Assembly (NCBI GenBank): GCA_963691715.1 | Contig: OY829281.1 | Location: 2,232,001 to 2,296,000, forward strand | DNA length: 64,000 nucleotides | Source: HXMU1420-13 sp963691715 | GTDB lineage: Bacteria; Bacteroidota; Rhodothermia; Balneolales; Balneolaceae | Direction of reading: 5' to 3' | Shown: positions 9,022 to 18,862 of the stretch, piece after piece | How the letters are laid out: each line of letters starts with the position of its first letter | Numbering within the stretch: position 1 is the first letter of the stretch | Translations under genes and position numbers: made by a program | Notes under the pieces: generated by a model | Databases searched by the model: none | What the model was told of the DNA's origin: nothing | Seen by the model: only the letters and a program-made list of their open reading frames with translations

Positions 9022-10167
9022 TTATCGATGTAGTAACTTTGCTTTCCAAGCACATAAGGTAGTAAGTAGAATAATACAAGCAATGGAATAAAAACCTCCA
9101 TCTAGCCCAAATTTTTGAATTACTACCCCCAATATTGGTTGAGATATTAACTCCCCAATTCCACCAAATATCATCACAATTGCCAACGCATTTGCACTAA
9201 TTTTACCTGCAACACTAAAGACAAATGGAAAGGTTAGCGCAACTCCGGCACCTATCAAAAATACACCTAAAGATGAGATGTAAAAATCTTGACCAATAAC
9301 AGCCACAACTATGCCGAAAACAGCAATTAAAGTACCCATTATTATTAATTGCTGTGCACTTATAGAACTTCTAAGTCGATCCCCTAAAAATCGCATCATT
9401 AACAACGCAGTTGCATATATGGTGTACCCGATTGCAGCAATTTTCTCACCTGTTTCTAAGTAATCTGAATAAAATAACGCTATCCAATTCATGATAGACG
9501 CCTCTGTACATGCTGCAAGAAAAATAATTAAAGCAAGCCATAAAATTGAAGAATCTGGCCAAGATAATTTAGAAGATCGAAGGGTAGATCTCTCGTCTGG
9601 TATAAATCTAAATGAGATGACTATAATAGTGAACATTAGTAACGATGCCACCAAAAAATGAAACTGTACAGATAAGAGCAGTGCTGTTGCTGCTGCTCCT
9701 ATTAGCGCTCCTCCTAAATTACCTACTCCAAACCAAGAATGAATAGTTGACATTCTAGATATTCCCATACGTGTTTCAAAATTTGCGCCTAAAGCATTGA
9801 TAGCTAAATTGAATCCACCACCAGCACCACCCAATATGATCAAAGAGATCGCGAGAGCAATCCAATTAGGAGATAAAAAAATGGGAACAAGAGATAAAGA
9901 GACAACACAACCAAAATAATATGCTGTTTTATGAGCACCATATTTATTAATCAACCATCCAGTTACAGGTATCATAGCAACTGAACCAATGCCACGAGCA
10001 AGGAGTGCATAACCCAATGTAGCTGGTATTAATAATGCTGAATCTCTTATAGCAGGAATTCGACTTGCCCAAGTCGAGAAATTAAATCCAATTAAAAAAA
10101 AGACCGCACATATGGCTATGAATTCTGAGGAGTACCCATTGCTGTCAGTTCGTGGATTATATGACAA
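9022..10167 (-). CDS. Major facilitator superfamily transporter
   Basis: 381 residues arranged as about 12 membrane helices. The segment 'GWLINKYGAHKT' after helix 2 is the MFS loop motif A. Similar short MFS proteins with 'STWASRIPAIRD' after the first helix are related to YbjJ-type carriers, whose substrates are mostly unknown. The gene is convergent with the GH13 gene and divergent from the DUF2339 gene, so it is probably transcribed alone. It is not oriented with the amylase and a role in sugar import should not be assumed. Confidence 0.85.
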   Translation of the reverse strand: MSYNPRTDSNGYSSEFIAICAVFFLIGFNFSTWASRIPAIRDSALLIPATLGYALLARGIGSVAMIPVTGWLINKYGAHKTAYYFGCVVSLSLVPIFLSPNWIALAISLIILGGAGGGFNLAINALGANFETRMGISRMSTIHSWFGVGNLGGALIGAAATALLLSVQFHFLVASLLMFTIIVISFRFIPDERSTLRSSKLSWPDSSILWLALIIFLAACTEASIMNWIALFYSDYLETGEKIAAIGYTIYATALLMMRFLGDRLRSSISAQQLIIMGTLIAVFGIVVAVIGQDFYISSLGVFLIGAGVALTFPFVFSVAGKISANALAIVMIFGGIGELISQPILGVVIQKFGLDGGFYSIACIILLTTLCAWKAKLLHR

Positions 10168-10360
10168 AGCACTTCATTTTTGCATTACTCAAAACGATAT
10201 TCTAATATTATTTAAGTGATTAAAGAATTAAAAATACAAGTATTTTTTTGAAGCTAATTTATACTTTTAGCAGGCTTTAAATAAAATTAAAACTATAATT
10301 AATCTATTATTTATATACTACAACCCAAACAGGCAGCATCAACAATTATAGTAAAATAAA

Positions 10361-12649
10361 ATGCCTAACAATAAACGTATCTCAGATTTACAAAAAAAGT
10401 TAAAACATTTAGAAGAACTTCATTTAAAATTAGGCCAACATCTTTATAAAATTGAAGAAGAAATTGTGATGTTGAATGCTTATGAAGATGATGAGCAAAT
10501 ACTTAATAATTCATCAAATACTAGTTCTTTAGGATCAAAAATTGAAAATCAAGAACAACCTGTGAAGGGATCCGCCTCCTCTAAGAGAAAAGAGAAGTCT
10601 CCAAAATCCAAAAAATTTGATCCGAAGAAATCCATAAATCTAGAAAAACTTATTGGTGAGAATATTATCAATAAAGTTGGAATCATTATTACTGTTATTG
10701 GTTTAGGAATTGGAACTAATTATGTGATAGAAAATGATTTGATTAGTCCCTCTTTTAGGATACTTCTAGGCTATGTATTTAGCTTTATACTTGCAGGGGT
10801 ATCCTATAAACTAAGAACGCAGTTTCTTAATTACAGTGCTGTTTTATTTGGTGGATCCATGGCATCAATGTATCTACTAACCTATGCCGCTTTTGATTTT
10901 TACCAGCTAATACCACAACTTTTGGCTTTTGCTATTTTAACCATATTAACCATTACAACAGTAGTTGTATCTCTGGGATATAATAAAGAATGGGTGTCAG
11001 TATTTGGACTAGTTGGTGGTTATGCTGTTCCTTTTTTACTAGGGGATGAAGAGGGTAATACAATTACCCTTTTTAGTTATGTATTGTTTTTAAATCTAGG
11101 GGTGTTATTAGTTTCAATTTCAAAATATTGGCGCATTCTATTACTATCAGCTTATGTTTTTACTTGGCTTATTTTCCTTTTTTGGTTTAATTCAACCGAT
11201 CCAAATACCCGCGATATAACACTTAGCTTTACTTTTTCGACAGTCTATTTCCTGTTATTTTATGCTGCATTTTTAATTTCTAAGATTAGAAATCAAACCG
11301 CTCTTTTGCGAGTTGATATTTCAACTCTTTTATCAAATACATTCATCTATTTTGGTGTAGGCTTTGCCACTTTAAGCATTGCTCATGATGATTATAGAGG
11401 TCTATTTACAATTATCCTTGCTGGAATTCACTTTATAGTTGGAAAGATTGTTAAACGTTTTGAAGAGCCCCCTAGAACCACATTAAGCTTTATAAATGGA
11501 CTAGTTTTAGTTTTTATAACCCTCGCAATTCCAATACAGTTTTCCGACAAATGGATTACTATAGCTTGGTCTTTAGAAGCCATACTTTTATTGTGGATGG
11601 GTAGATCAAAAAAAATATATGTTTTTGAGGTATTGGCTTATCCAACCATTTTACTGGCTATAAGCAGCTTCATAAGCTATAGTTTTTGGGATTATTTGCG
11701 GTTTGAAGAGATCGTATCCCAGCCATTTTTTAATCAATTATTTCTGACAAGCAGTATTTTTCTACTTTCGATGAGTAGCGTCCAATATTTTTTGGCTGAT
11801 AAAGTTGGCAGTACAACAATACAAGCTAAAGGCAACGTATTGCTTGAGCTATCAAAATCTTTAGTTCCCGTTACTATCATACTTACACTTTATATTTCTT
11901 TGTTTAAAGAGATTGGAAGGTGCTTTGATTATTGGGAATATATTAGCACGGATGGTACATATAACAGAGCATTCTACTTATTCAAAACGCTGGCTTTAAT
12001 TTGTTATTCCATTACGTTCTTATATATCGGAAAACGTATAAATGATAAGTGGTTTAAAAACGATGTAATTTATAGAAGCATTCACATCTTTTCTTTTATT
12101 GTTTTTGTATTCTTTTTCATTTCCTTTTTCGACAGCGTTAAGAGTTTACGTCATCTTTATCTAGGATTAATTGAGTCAAACTCTGATCAAGGAGTATTTA
12201 ATATTCTTTCAAGGTACATACTCATTGGTTTCGGGTTGCTGAATTTGAAATTAATTTATGATTTACAGCCACATCAGCAAACTGAAAGGATACCACCACA
12301 TTATTTACAGTTATTCACAGTTTTTTTCATTCTGTTTCTTGCAAGTTCGGAATTGATACAGTGGATGGATATTGCTGGGTTTGATGATTCTTATAAATTA
12401 GGATTAAGTGTTTTATGGGGTTCATTTTCTCTTGGCTTAGTTTTTTATGGTATTTTGAAATCCAATCAATTGTTACGAGTAGCAAGTTTGTTTCTTTTCG
12501 GCGTTACTTTAGTAAAATTATTTTTCTACGATATCACTCATTTGTCAACTATCTCAAAAACTGTTGTCTTTATGGTATTGGGCATATTGTTACTTACGAT
12601 TTCATTCATATATAACAAATACAGAGATCAAATTATATCGGATAATTAG
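10361..12649 (+). CDS. DUF2339 polytopic membrane protein
   Basis: 762 residues. An N-terminal coiled-coil-like stretch (about residues 5-45) and a lysine/serine-rich linker (65-95) precede roughly 20 hydrophobic segments that fill the rest of the protein. The first membrane portion ('NKVGIIITVIGLGIG', 'LLGYVFSFILAGVSY', 'FGLVGGYAVPFLL') is characteristic of DUF2339 proteins, large inner-membrane proteins of unknown function common in Bacteroidota. The gene sits alone; the 190-base divergent gap upstream separates it from the MFS gene. No function is claimed. Confidence 0.85.
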   Translation: MPNNKRISDLQKKLKHLEELHLKLGQHLYKIEEEIVMLNAYEDDEQILNNSSNTSSLGSKIENQEQPVKGSASSKRKEKSPKSKKFDPKKSINLEKLIGENIINKVGIIITVIGLGIGTNYVIENDLISPSFRILLGYVFSFILAGVSYKLRTQFLNYSAVLFGGSMASMYLLTYAAFDFYQLIPQLLAFAILTILTITTVVVSLGYNKEWVSVFGLVGGYAVPFLLGDEEGNTITLFSYVLFLNLGVLLVSISKYWRILLLSAYVFTWLIFLFWFNSTDPNTRDITLSFTFSTVYFLLFYAAFLISKIRNQTALLRVDISTLLSNTFIYFGVGFATLSIAHDDYRGLFTIILAGIHFIVGKIVKRFEEPPRTTLSFINGLVLVFITLAIPIQFSDKWITIAWSLEAILLLWMGRSKKIYVFEVLAYPTILLAISSFISYSFWDYLRFEEIVSQPFFNQLFLTSSIFLLSMSSVQYFLADKVGSTTIQAKGNVLLELSKSLVPVTIILTLYISLFKEIGRCFDYWEYISTDGTYNRAFYLFKTLALICYSITFLYIGKRINDKWFKNDVIYRSIHIFSFIVFVFFFISFFDSVKSLRHLYLGLIESNSDQGVFNILSRYILIGFGLLNLKLIYDLQPHQQTERIPPHYLQLFTVFFILFLASSELIQWMDIAGFDDSYKLGLSVLWGSFSLGLVFYGILKSNQLLRVASLFLFGVTLVKLFFYDITHLSTISKTVVFMVLGILLLTISFIYNKYRDQIISDN

Positions 12650-12729
12650 TAAGTATGTTTAACATAATTAGTTGCCGATTTAGATTAGAACAAGCAACAT
12701 TACCCGCTATATTTATATTTTTTATGTAT

Positions 12730-13878
12730 TCATAATTCTATAGTGCAATAATATTGGGTGTACCCCCATGCTAGATTAAGCCTGGCGCCTTGCTCACTTT
12801 CAGCAACGGTAATGGTAAAATCTTCAACCAAAGTAGAGAGGGTCTCTTTTTGTAATGCTAAGCGACCAAAATCATATTCTGGATTATAATTTCTCCCATT
12901 TTGTCCCGTCTGTGTATTTACTATTAACGTTCCTCCATCTTCTTCAGGAATGCTAAATAAAGTGTATTCACCTGCAGGGACTTTTAAATCACCAATTACT
13001 ATATCTTTATCAAATTTGATATGTGTTGCTCTGTTTGCACCCGTTCTCCATCTCTCTCCATATTTTACTATACCCCCGAATATCTGTCTACCTCGTTTCG
13101 ATGGTGAGCCATATTCCAGAATGAAGTTAACTCCATTAACTTCATAATTGTTTATTACAGCTGCAGATAAAGCACCAAATACTTTCCCCTTTGTTTCAAC
13201 ATTCATAAATGTTTTAGCCACTGAAGCTACATCTACATTTTCTTTTCTTTCAACAAATAATTTTCGTGTCGTTTTACCTGCATCTAAGGTTAAAAGGGAT
13301 TGTTCTTCTGTTAGATTTACAACCATTTCGCCTCTGTAAGGATGTTTCACAATTTTAGTATCTTCATCTACTTCTATTATGCTAAAATTTAACATTCTTC
13401 TTCCAGTTAACATTGGAACTGTTGCTGTATCTGAAACTTGACCCTTTGTTTTGTTTAGTGCTATTTCGAACGGCCAGTGCGTATATTCTATAAATGGGAT
13501 AAAATCATGGTCGCCTTTCATGAATGATTTTTTAATTTCACCACTTACATTACTAATAATTTCAATGCTATCTCCTTTAAGGGTAACTACTCGAAATAGA
13601 TTACCTTCACCAATGAACCCAGAAATAGGATCAAATCGATATTCTTTCATTTCCGTTAATCCACCAGTTTCACTTAAAATCCCTTCGTAACGAGTTAAAA
13701 CTGTTCTTGGAGTGCGTACTGCAACATCTGCTTTGAATTTGTTGCCGTATTTGTAAAAACGTTCAACAGCTAGAGTATCATCACCTAGTTTCGTGATAAA
13801 TCCACTGCTTTTTTCAAGGTTTGGTGAACAAGCTACAATTAAGATTATTAAAGAAATCGATAGTGAAAATTTTTTCAT
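12730..13878 (-). CDS. DUF2911 domain lipoprotein
   Basis: 382 residues with a lipoprotein signal ending 'LIIVAC' (Cys17), so probably attached to the outer membrane. The C-terminal half (about 235-380) matches DUF2911: 'SPSKRGRQIFGG', 'YGERWRTGANRATHI', 'VPAGEYTLFSIP' and 'GQNGRNYNPEYDFGR'. The N-terminal half is a separate beta-rich region without a name I recognise. DUF2911 proteins are widespread in Bacteroidota and of unknown function. The gene converges with the DUF2339 gene and is divergent from the SDR operon. Confidence 0.85.
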   Translation of the reverse strand: MKKFSLSISLIILIVACSPNLEKSSGFITKLGDDTLAVERFYKYGNKFKADVAVRTPRTVLTRYEGILSETGGLTEMKEYRFDPISGFIGEGNLFRVVTLKGDSIEIISNVSGEIKKSFMKGDHDFIPFIEYTHWPFEIALNKTKGQVSDTATVPMLTGRRMLNFSIIEVDEDTKIVKHPYRGEMVVNLTEEQSLLTLDAGKTTRKLFVERKENVDVASVAKTFMNVETKGKVFGALSAAVINNYEVNGVNFILEYGSPSKRGRQIFGGIVKYGERWRTGANRATHIKFDKDIVIGDLKVPAGEYTLFSIPEEDGGTLIVNTQTGQNGRNYNPEYDFGRLALQKETLSTLVEDFTITVAESEQGARLNLAWGYTQYYCTIEL

Positions 13879-13973
13879 TTTTTGTTCAAAATAATTTTCA
13901 ATCTTTACAAATAAAAGTCTTTTGAGTTTATGATTTGTAAATGATTAGCTTATTCTAAAAAAATCAGCATGCT

Positions 13974-14789
13974 ATGAGTACATTTAAAGATAAAGTTGTT
14001 TTAGTTACTGGTGGTGCAAGCGGCATTGGATATTTGTTAGGAAAAAAATCTCTTGAAAAAGGAGCTGATCACCTTATTATTTGGGATATCAATTCTGATT
14101 TATTAGAAGATGCATATACAAAACTTAGTGAATATGGTTATAATGTGTCTACACAGAAAGTGGATGTATCAAACCCAATGGAGGTGGAACATGCGGCAGC
14201 ACTAACGCTCCAAAAATTTGATATTGTTCATATACTATTTAACAATGCAGGTATTATTGTTGGTAAACCATTTCATAAACATACCTCTGAAGAAATAGCA
14301 AAAACAGTTGGTGTTAATCAGCTTGCACTTATGTATGTAACAAATGCATTTCTTCCACACATGATGAACACTAATTCAGGTCATATTGTAGCTATAACCT
14401 CATCAGCTGGACTCACACCCAACCCCGGAATGGTAGTTTATGTTTCCAGTAAATGGGGGGCTGTAGGTTGGGTTGAGTCTTTAAGACTTGAACTTAAACG
14501 CTCCCATCATGGCATAAAGTTTACAAATGTCATGCCAGGATATATAGCTACAAAAATGTTTACTGGCGTAACTTCACCACGATGTATGCCTCTTCTTGAT
14601 CCAGATAAGATTACAAATAAAATTATCAGTTATGTGGAACGGAATAAAACCACACTTAAGGCTCCAGCACTCGTAAAAATAACTACCTTAGCCAGAGGAT
14701 TATTACCACAGAGCTGGTATGATTTTGTAGCAGAAAAAATATTTAAAGTATACACATCGATGGATACTTTTAAAGGACATAACCAATGA
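13974..14789 (+). CDS. Short-chain dehydrogenase/reductase (SDR)
   Basis: 271 residues, classical SDR. The cofactor motif is 'VTGGASGIG' near the N-terminus, followed by 'LFNNAGII' and the catalytic Ser and Tyr-x-x-x-Lys ('TSSAGLTPNPGMVVYVSSK'). The C-terminal part 'VMPGYIATKMF' is also typical. It probably interconverts an alcohol and a carbonyl with NAD(P)H. The stop overlaps the start of the aldehyde dehydrogenase gene (ATGA), so the three genes 13974-17139 are translationally coupled. Upstream is a ~95-base gap shared with the divergent DUF2911 gene. The natural substrate is unknown; a long-chain or lipid-derived alcohol is plausible given the partner. Confidence 0.9.
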   Translation: MSTFKDKVVLVTGGASGIGYLLGKKSLEKGADHLIIWDINSDLLEDAYTKLSEYGYNVSTQKVDVSNPMEVEHAAALTLQKFDIVHILFNNAGIIVGKPFHKHTSEEIAKTVGVNQLALMYVTNAFLPHMMNTNSGHIVAITSSAGLTPNPGMVVYVSSKWGAVGWVESLRLELKRSHHGIKFTNVMPGYIATKMFTGVTSPRCMPLLDPDKITNKIISYVERNKTTLKAPALVKITTLARGLLPQSWYDFVAEKIFKVYTSMDTFKGHNQ

Positions 14790-16156
14790 AAACTTATACC
14801 TCACTATTAGAAGCGCAAAAAAAATATTTTAGGAATGGTTCTACCAAACCCGTTGATTTTAGAATAAATCAACTACATACATTAAAGCAATTACTCAAAG
14901 AAAATGAGTCTTTACTCATTGAAGCAGTCTATAACGATTTTAAAAAATCTCCCTTTGAAACCTTTGGTACCGAAATAGGGCTTGTTATTAATGAAATTAA
15001 CTATGCTTTAAAAAATATTTATCGTTGGGTTAAACCTAAAACTGTACCATCATCTTTAGTTAATTTCCCTTCAAAGAATTATATACTCAAAGAACCTTTT
15101 GGTTCAGTTTTAATTATTTCGCCTTGGAATTATCCAATTCAATTGTGTCTTCTTCCATTAGTTGGTGCCTTAGCGGCTGGTAATACGGCTATTATAAAGC
15201 CATCTGAATTAACACCTAATACATCTCAAGTTATTTCAGATCTTATTAGTAAGTATTTTAGTCCAGAAATGGTCACTACAATCCTTGGTGGTGTTAATGA
15301 AAGTCAACAATTACTTAACTTAGATTTTGATTACATTTTTTTTACGGGTAGTACCAAAGTCGGTAAAATAATTATGGAATCGGCTTCAAAAAGATTGATT
15401 CCTGTTACATTAGAATTGGGTGGTAAATCACCCTGTATTGTAGATGATACAGCCAATCTTGAGATATCTGCTAAACGTATTGTTTGGGGAAAATTTGTTA
15501 ATGCTGGTCAAACATGTATAGCTCCAGATTATTTACTTGTTCAAGACTCTATAAAGGATCCATTTATACAAGAAATTAAGAAAGCATTACTTTCATTGTA
15601 TGGAGAAGATCCATTTACATCCGAAGACTATCCCAGGATTATTAATAAATCACATTTTGATCGATTGTCTAACTTTTTAAGTAATGGTACGCTTGTTACT
15701 GGCGGGGATACAGATTCAGAATCATTGTTTATATCCCCTACCGTTTTATCTGACGTTAGTTGGAATGATCCCATAATGAAAGAAGAAATTTTTGGACCCA
15801 TACTCCCCATTTTAACCTATCCCGATATAGATGATGCAATACATCAAGCTTTAAATACACCAAGGCCATTAGCTCTCTATATTTTTACTGATTCAGCTCT
15901 TACAGAACGTAAGATATTAGAACAAATATCTTTTGGAGGTGGAGCCATTAACGACACAATAGCACAATTCGGAAATCATCATTTAAGTTTTGGTGGAATC
16001 GGTGCTAGTGGTTTTGGCTCATACCATGGTAAAGCTAGTTTTGATTCTTTTTCCCATCAAAAAAGTATTATGAAAAAGAATTTTTTCTTAGACATTCCAA
16101 TTAGATATGCCCCCTATGATGGAAAAATTAAATGGTTAAAAACTATTTTTAGATGA
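14786..16156 (+). CDS. Aldehyde dehydrogenase, class 3-like
   Basis: 456 residues, NAD(P)-dependent aldehyde oxidation. Active-site signatures: 'VTLELGGKSPCIV' with the general-base Glu and 'NAGQTCIAPDYLLV' with the catalytic Cys. The C-terminal 'FGGIGASGFGSYHGK' and the ~455-residue length match the class 3 / fatty aldehyde dehydrogenase (ALDH3) group, rather than the ~490-residue ALDH1 type. It overlaps the SDR gene by 4 bases before it and the MDR gene by 4 bases after it. Together with the SDR it could convert an alcohol via an aldehyde to an acid. Confidence 0.92.
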   Translation: MKTYTSLLEAQKKYFRNGSTKPVDFRINQLHTLKQLLKENESLLIEAVYNDFKKSPFETFGTEIGLVINEINYALKNIYRWVKPKTVPSSLVNFPSKNYILKEPFGSVLIISPWNYPIQLCLLPLVGALAAGNTAIIKPSELTPNTSQVISDLISKYFSPEMVTTILGGVNESQQLLNLDFDYIFFTGSTKVGKIIMESASKRLIPVTLELGGKSPCIVDDTANLEISAKRIVWGKFVNAGQTCIAPDYLLVQDSIKDPFIQEIKKALLSLYGEDPFTSEDYPRIINKSHFDRLSNFLSNGTLVTGGDTDSESLFISPTVLSDVSWNDPIMKEEIFGPILPILTYPDIDDAIHQALNTPRPLALYIFTDSALTERKILEQISFGGGAINDTIAQFGNHHLSFGGIGASGFGSYHGKASFDSFSHQKSIMKKNFFLDIPIRYAPYDGKIKWLKTIFR

Positions 16157-17139
16157 TACCTAAATTTTTTACTGCATATGAAGTTGATAAATACCACAGA
16201 GGATCGATCAAAGATATTTCTGTGGAATCCTTGCCTAAGCATGAAGTTACGATCCAAGTAGAATACTCTTCTTTAAATTATAAAGATGCATTATCTGCTA
16301 GAGGTTTAAATAATGTAACTAAACATTATCCTCATATTCCTGGTATTGATGCCGTTGGAATTATAATTGAAGATCTTACTGGAACATATAAGTCAGGTGA
16401 TTGGGTTGTTGTGACAGGTAACGATCTTGGAACCAATACCTTTGGAGGATTTGGAAATCTTATTCGTGTACCAGCAGAATGGGTAATTTCTAAACCAACT
16501 CATTTGTCGCCTATTGAAACAATGATGGTTGGAACTGCTGGTTTTACGTCTTTATATGGCATTCATCAACTCCAAAACGTAGGCATATTTTCACATTCTG
16601 GACCAATTTTAGTTACTGGTGCTTCAGGCGGTGTGGGATCGTTCTCTATTTTTGCTCTTTCTTCTTTTGGTTTTAATGTAGTTGCTGCTACCAACAAATC
16701 TGATGTTGCTGATTTTTTATCTCAATTAGGTGCACACACTATTATTTCCACGAATTCATTATATCCAACTAATTCTAAACCTTTACAAGCTAGAAAATGG
16801 GCTGCTGCTATTGAAACCGTTGGAGGTAAATTATTAGGCGCTGTTTTGTCACAAATAAATCAAAAGGGAGCTGTCGCGTGTTGTGGAAATATCTTAGGGA
16901 TGGAATTAAATATTAATATTCTACCCTTTATTTTGAGAGGTGTTTCTTTACTTGGAATTGATTCTGCATTTTGTTTGAAAAATACACGTCAACAAATTTG
17001 GGATACAGCTAATCAACTTGATTTTTCTTTACTTCCATCAAGTTTTTCGAATATTGTACCTTTAAGAAATATTGACCAAGAGATCGATAAAATTTTAAAT
17101 GGTGAACAGAAAGGTAGAATAATTATCTCTCACAAATAA
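16153..17139 (+). CDS. YhdH/YhfP-family (AcuI-like) MDR oxidoreductase
   Basis: 328 residues, zinc-free medium-chain dehydrogenase/reductase. The start 'EVEYSSLNYKDALSARG' pattern, 'PHIPGIDAVG', 'GTAGFTSLYG' and the nucleotide motif 'VTGASGGVGSF' are those of the YhdH/AcuI group, whose best known member reduces acryloyl-CoA to propionyl-CoA with NADPH. Third gene of a coupled operon after the SDR and ALDH (4-base overlap). A Rho-independent terminator follows immediately. Acryloyl-CoA reductase activity is possible, but the neighbours suggest reduction of an enal or enone; this is inference. Confidence 0.88.
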   Translation: MIPKFFTAYEVDKYHRGSIKDISVESLPKHEVTIQVEYSSLNYKDALSARGLNNVTKHYPHIPGIDAVGIIIEDLTGTYKSGDWVVVTGNDLGTNTFGGFGNLIRVPAEWVISKPTHLSPIETMMVGTAGFTSLYGIHQLQNVGIFSHSGPILVTGASGGVGSFSIFALSSFGFNVVAATNKSDVADFLSQLGAHTIISTNSLYPTNSKPLQARKWAAAIETVGGKLLGAVLSQINQKGAVACCGNILGMELNINILPFILRGVSLLGIDSAFCLKNTRQQIWDTANQLDFSLLPSSFSNIVPLRNIDQEIDKILNGEQKGRIIISHK

Positions 17140-17168
17140 AAAAAGAACAGATATGTTCTGTTCTTTTT
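17140..17168 (+). terminator. Rho-independent terminator of the SDR-ALDH-MDR operon
   Basis: A perfect 11-bp stem, AAAAAGAACAG / CTGTTCTTTTT with a 7-base loop, begins at the stop codon of the MDR gene and ends in a T run. The reverse strand also ends in a T run, so it can work for the convergent receiver-domain gene too. Confidence 0.85.
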
Positions 17169-17233
17169 AATATATGATATAGCGGTCAAGCTACAACATA
17201 TTAGGGTTATGGTATCAACATTATAAAAATCGC

Positions 17234-17653
17234 TTACGCTGCATGTATTTTCCTTTGCTTTAATTTAGTGGCTCTTATTAAAGATTTCCTTAATCCAGCA
17301 ACCGTTATTGGTTTTTGTAAGTAGTCTGTAATTCCTAAATCCATTGCTTTTTCAATTATCACCTGATTTTCTTCACCTGATAAAAAAATCACAGGGTTAT
17401 TAAAACCTTCCTTTCTCATTTGATTTACAAGATCAATTCCTGTTAAATCACCATCTAAATTTATATCCACTATTAAGATGTCAGGGCATTTTTCTTTAAA
17501 CAATCTCAAAGCTTGCTTACTTTCGTTGGCCTTAGCTACTACGTTATAGCCCAGATTTTTAATCAATCTTTCCTCAACCATTAACAAAAGTAAATCATCT
17601 TCCACAATCATTATATGCTGCGGTACAATATTCATAAGTTTCTCTCTATACAT
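17234..17653 (-). CDS. Single-domain response regulator (receiver only)
   Basis: 139 residues, made of one receiver domain. The acidic pair is in 'IMIVEDDLLL', the phosphoacceptor Asp in 'ILIVDINLDG', the conserved Ser in 'VIFLSGEE' and the Lys in 'DYLQKPIT'. No DNA-binding output domain is attached. Start is either the first ATG or the internal ATG seven residues on. CheY-like proteins of this kind often serve stand-alone HisKA_2 kinases; two such kinases are encoded 1.2-5.6 kb upstream on the same strand, with only the deacetylase gene between, so it may be their partner (inference). Confidence 0.9.
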   Translation of the reverse strand: MYREKLMNIVPQHIMIVEDDLLLLMVEERLIKNLGYNVVAKANESKQALRLFKEKCPDILIVDINLDGDLTGIDLVNQMRKEGFNNPVIFLSGEENQVIIEKAMDLGITDYLQKPITVAGLRKSLIRATKLKQRKIHAA

Positions 17654-17848
17654 TAAAAAAATCTAATATAAATATATTAGAAAAATTTAATAAATCAAAA
17701 TTTTTTCGATCACTAAAGTTCTATTTCTACTAGGGTATTTATTTATCCAACTCACTCATCATCAAATAAGTCTTCTGAATTTGAGTTTAAATTAAAAATA
17801 CTAATCTATTTTTTTGATATTTATGGATTTTTCATTCGAAATACATCC

Positions 17849-18748
17849 TTAATCATATAGATTCGCAGCAGCCCGAAATGTATTGCAATGTGCTTCAAGA
17901 ATTAGTCTTATATCGGAAGAGTACCCTCCACCCATGGTAACCATTGTTGGAATTTCATGTTTTTTCATCATTTGAAAGATGTAGTCGTCTCTTAATTTGC
18001 AACCTTGGATAGTGCATGATAACCTACCAAGTTTGTCTTCTTTTAAAATATCCACCCCAGCTAAATAAAAAACAAAATCTGGATTTACTTCATCAATTAT
18101 ACCTGGGAGAATAGATGTTAATTTTTCAAGATATTCATCATCACCCGTCCCGTCTTCAAGAGGAATATCTAAATCAGATTTCGGTTTATGAAATGGATAG
18201 TTTTTTGCTCCATGCATACTAAAAGTAAAAACTCGGGGCTCGTCTTCTAACATTTTTGCGGTTCCATTACCATGGTGAACATCTAAATCTATAATTAGAA
18301 TTTTTGTTGCTAGTTTAACACTTAATAAATGCATCGAAGCTACTACTTGATCGTTTATAAGGCTAAATCCTTCTGGTCGATCTCGAAAGGCGTGATGTGT
18401 CCCTCCCGCAATATTAAATGCAACCCCGTAATTAAATGAGCTTAACGCACCCTCGATGGTGCCATTGGTAATTCTTATTTCTCTATCAATTAGTATTTTA
18501 GATTGCTTAAAGCCACTAGCTCTCTCATCTTTTTTGCTAAGATTTACATCGATCAAGCGCTTTAAATACTCGGGGCAATGAATACTTAAATCATATTTAA
18601 GACCTTCGCTTGGTTCAAAGAAATAATCTTCATTCACTATTCCATTCCTCACTAATTGTATAGGAAGCAATTCATATTTCTCCATAGGAAAGCGATGATT
18701 CTCTGGTACAGGATAAATATAAATAGGATGCCAAGCGATCTTAAACAT
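17849..18748 (-). CDS. Histone deacetylase-fold amidohydrolase
   Basis: 299 residues, the size of short bacterial HDAC-superfamily enzymes. Zinc site and charge-relay motifs are intact: 'GGTHHAFRDRPEG' (His-His), 'LIIDLDVHHGNGTA', 'SMHGAKNYPF', 'LAGVDILKEDKLG' and 'MGGGYSSD'. These enzymes remove acetyl groups from small amides, polyamines or lysine side chains; the substrate of this subgroup is not established. It lies between the receiver gene and the two histidine kinases on the same strand, with gaps of ~110-195 bases, so it may have its own promoter. Confidence 0.9.
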   Translation of the reverse strand: MFKIAWHPIYIYPVPENHRFPMEKYELLPIQLVRNGIVNEDYFFEPSEGLKYDLSIHCPEYLKRLIDVNLSKKDERASGFKQSKILIDREIRITNGTIEGALSSFNYGVAFNIAGGTHHAFRDRPEGFSLINDQVVASMHLLSVKLATKILIIDLDVHHGNGTAKMLEDEPRVFTFSMHGAKNYPFHKPKSDLDIPLEDGTGDDEYLEKLTSILPGIIDEVNPDFVFYLAGVDILKEDKLGRLSCTIQGCKLRDDYIFQMMKKHEIPTMVTMGGGYSSDIRLILEAHCNTFRAAANLYD

Positions 18749-18862
18749 TATTTACTGTTGAAAATTGGTTGTTTATATGTTCCTGAGACTTTCAGTTGTT
18801 AACTTTATAAAATTAGATCCCTCTGAGATTTACAATATCGTTTAAACAATAATTATGAATTA

